A stretch of 44,329 nt of DNA from Reticulitermes lucifugus (taxonomy: Eukaryota > Arthropoda > Insecta > Blattodea > Rhinotermitidae), in the NCBI GenBank assembly GCA_026260175.1, contig JAKCWW010001898.1:1313-45641 (forward strand). Reading direction: 5' to 3'. Positions 44,206 through 44,329 of the stretch are shown here, piece after piece. Numbering within the stretch: position 1 is the first letter of the stretch; each line of letters opens with the position of its first letter. The notes under the pieces were generated by a model. The model made no database searches. It saw only the letters and a list, made by a program, of their open reading frames with translations, and had not been told where the DNA came from. The position numbers were made by a program, and so were the translations under genes.

Positions 44206-44329
44206 TGATTAATAATAATAATAATAACCATGGCTCAACAGCCCTATATGGGCCCGGGCCTCCTCATTTCGAGGTTACTAAGTCGTGCGCATTCGTGGCA
44301 GTTGGTGACTGGTCAACTGGCCGCGCTAC
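44206..44329. mobile_element. SINE-like repeat with (AAT)n border, cut by the window end
   Basis: (AAT)n at about 44211-44227 precedes CATGGCTCAACAGCCCTATA, TGGGCCCGGGCCTCCTCATT, GTCGTGCGCATTCGTGGCAG. The abrupt GC-rich start next to a trinucleotide run looks like a repeat boundary. From memory it recalls an arthropod repeat starting with 'caacagccct..gggcc'. The class cannot be set because the element runs off the window. Confidence 0.4.

Noticed and set aside
1..44329. CRISPR arrays, operons, prophage or bacterial genes
   Set aside because: No regularly spaced repeats with unique spacers and no bacterial-type coding density; the DNA is clearly eukaryotic.

Overview
This is a window of animal nuclear DNA, most likely from a large repeat-rich insect genome. 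It is AT-rich, contains an assembly gap, has no long open reading frames, and is littered with decayed non-LTR retrotransposon tails, tRNA-derived SINEs, Tc1/mariner-type fragments and microsatellites. From memory, several repeat families look like those of cockroaches and termites (Blattodea, possibly Periplaneta). That placement is a recollection and has not been tested. No bacterial-style gene, operon, CRISPR array or phage is present.

Only one host coding segment is supported: a 56-base candidate exon at 12005-12060 (+) with a pyrimidine tract and AG acceptor before it and a perfect GTAAGT donor after it. If real, most of the window is intron of a plus-strand gene that I could not identify.

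Layout. 1-6 kb: mostly unrecognised, with one Family U repeat and a minus-strand LINE tail. 6-14 kb: two Family A SINEs, a LINE tail, a self-complementary triplet repeat, the candidate exon and a second Family U copy. 14-20 kb: a pogo-like transposase scrap, Family B SINE copies, LINE tails, and a 38-bp minisatellite that surrounds the gap and appears to have grown inside a LINE copy. 20-29 kb: a complete small TA-flanked MITE, a 535-bp palindrome, a (CCAA)n-like tract, a minus LINE tail, a dead mariner, a second palindrome, Family U, and the 3' end of another Tc1/mariner-type element. 29-37 kb: more LINE, Family U and SINE copies and two further palindromes. 37-40 kb: three LINE tails in the same orientation, the last ending in (TTAG)n. 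40-44 kb: a perfect X-box-like 14-mer, a second LINE family with a readable RT C-terminus, a minus LINE tail and a SINE-like repeat cut by the window edge.

The most interesting structural signal is a set of four inverted repeats (about 21.2-21.7, 25.8-26.15, 35.2-35.4 and 36.8-37.1 kb). Each has two outward-facing half-sites carrying a hairpin next to GAAAC (or a decayed form). In the best preserved half-sites a CTGATGA- or CTGAAG-like block lies inside the hairpin. This resembles a hammerhead ribozyme core of the kind known from Penelope-like retroelements. In one locus the stem shows a compensatory base change between the two halves.
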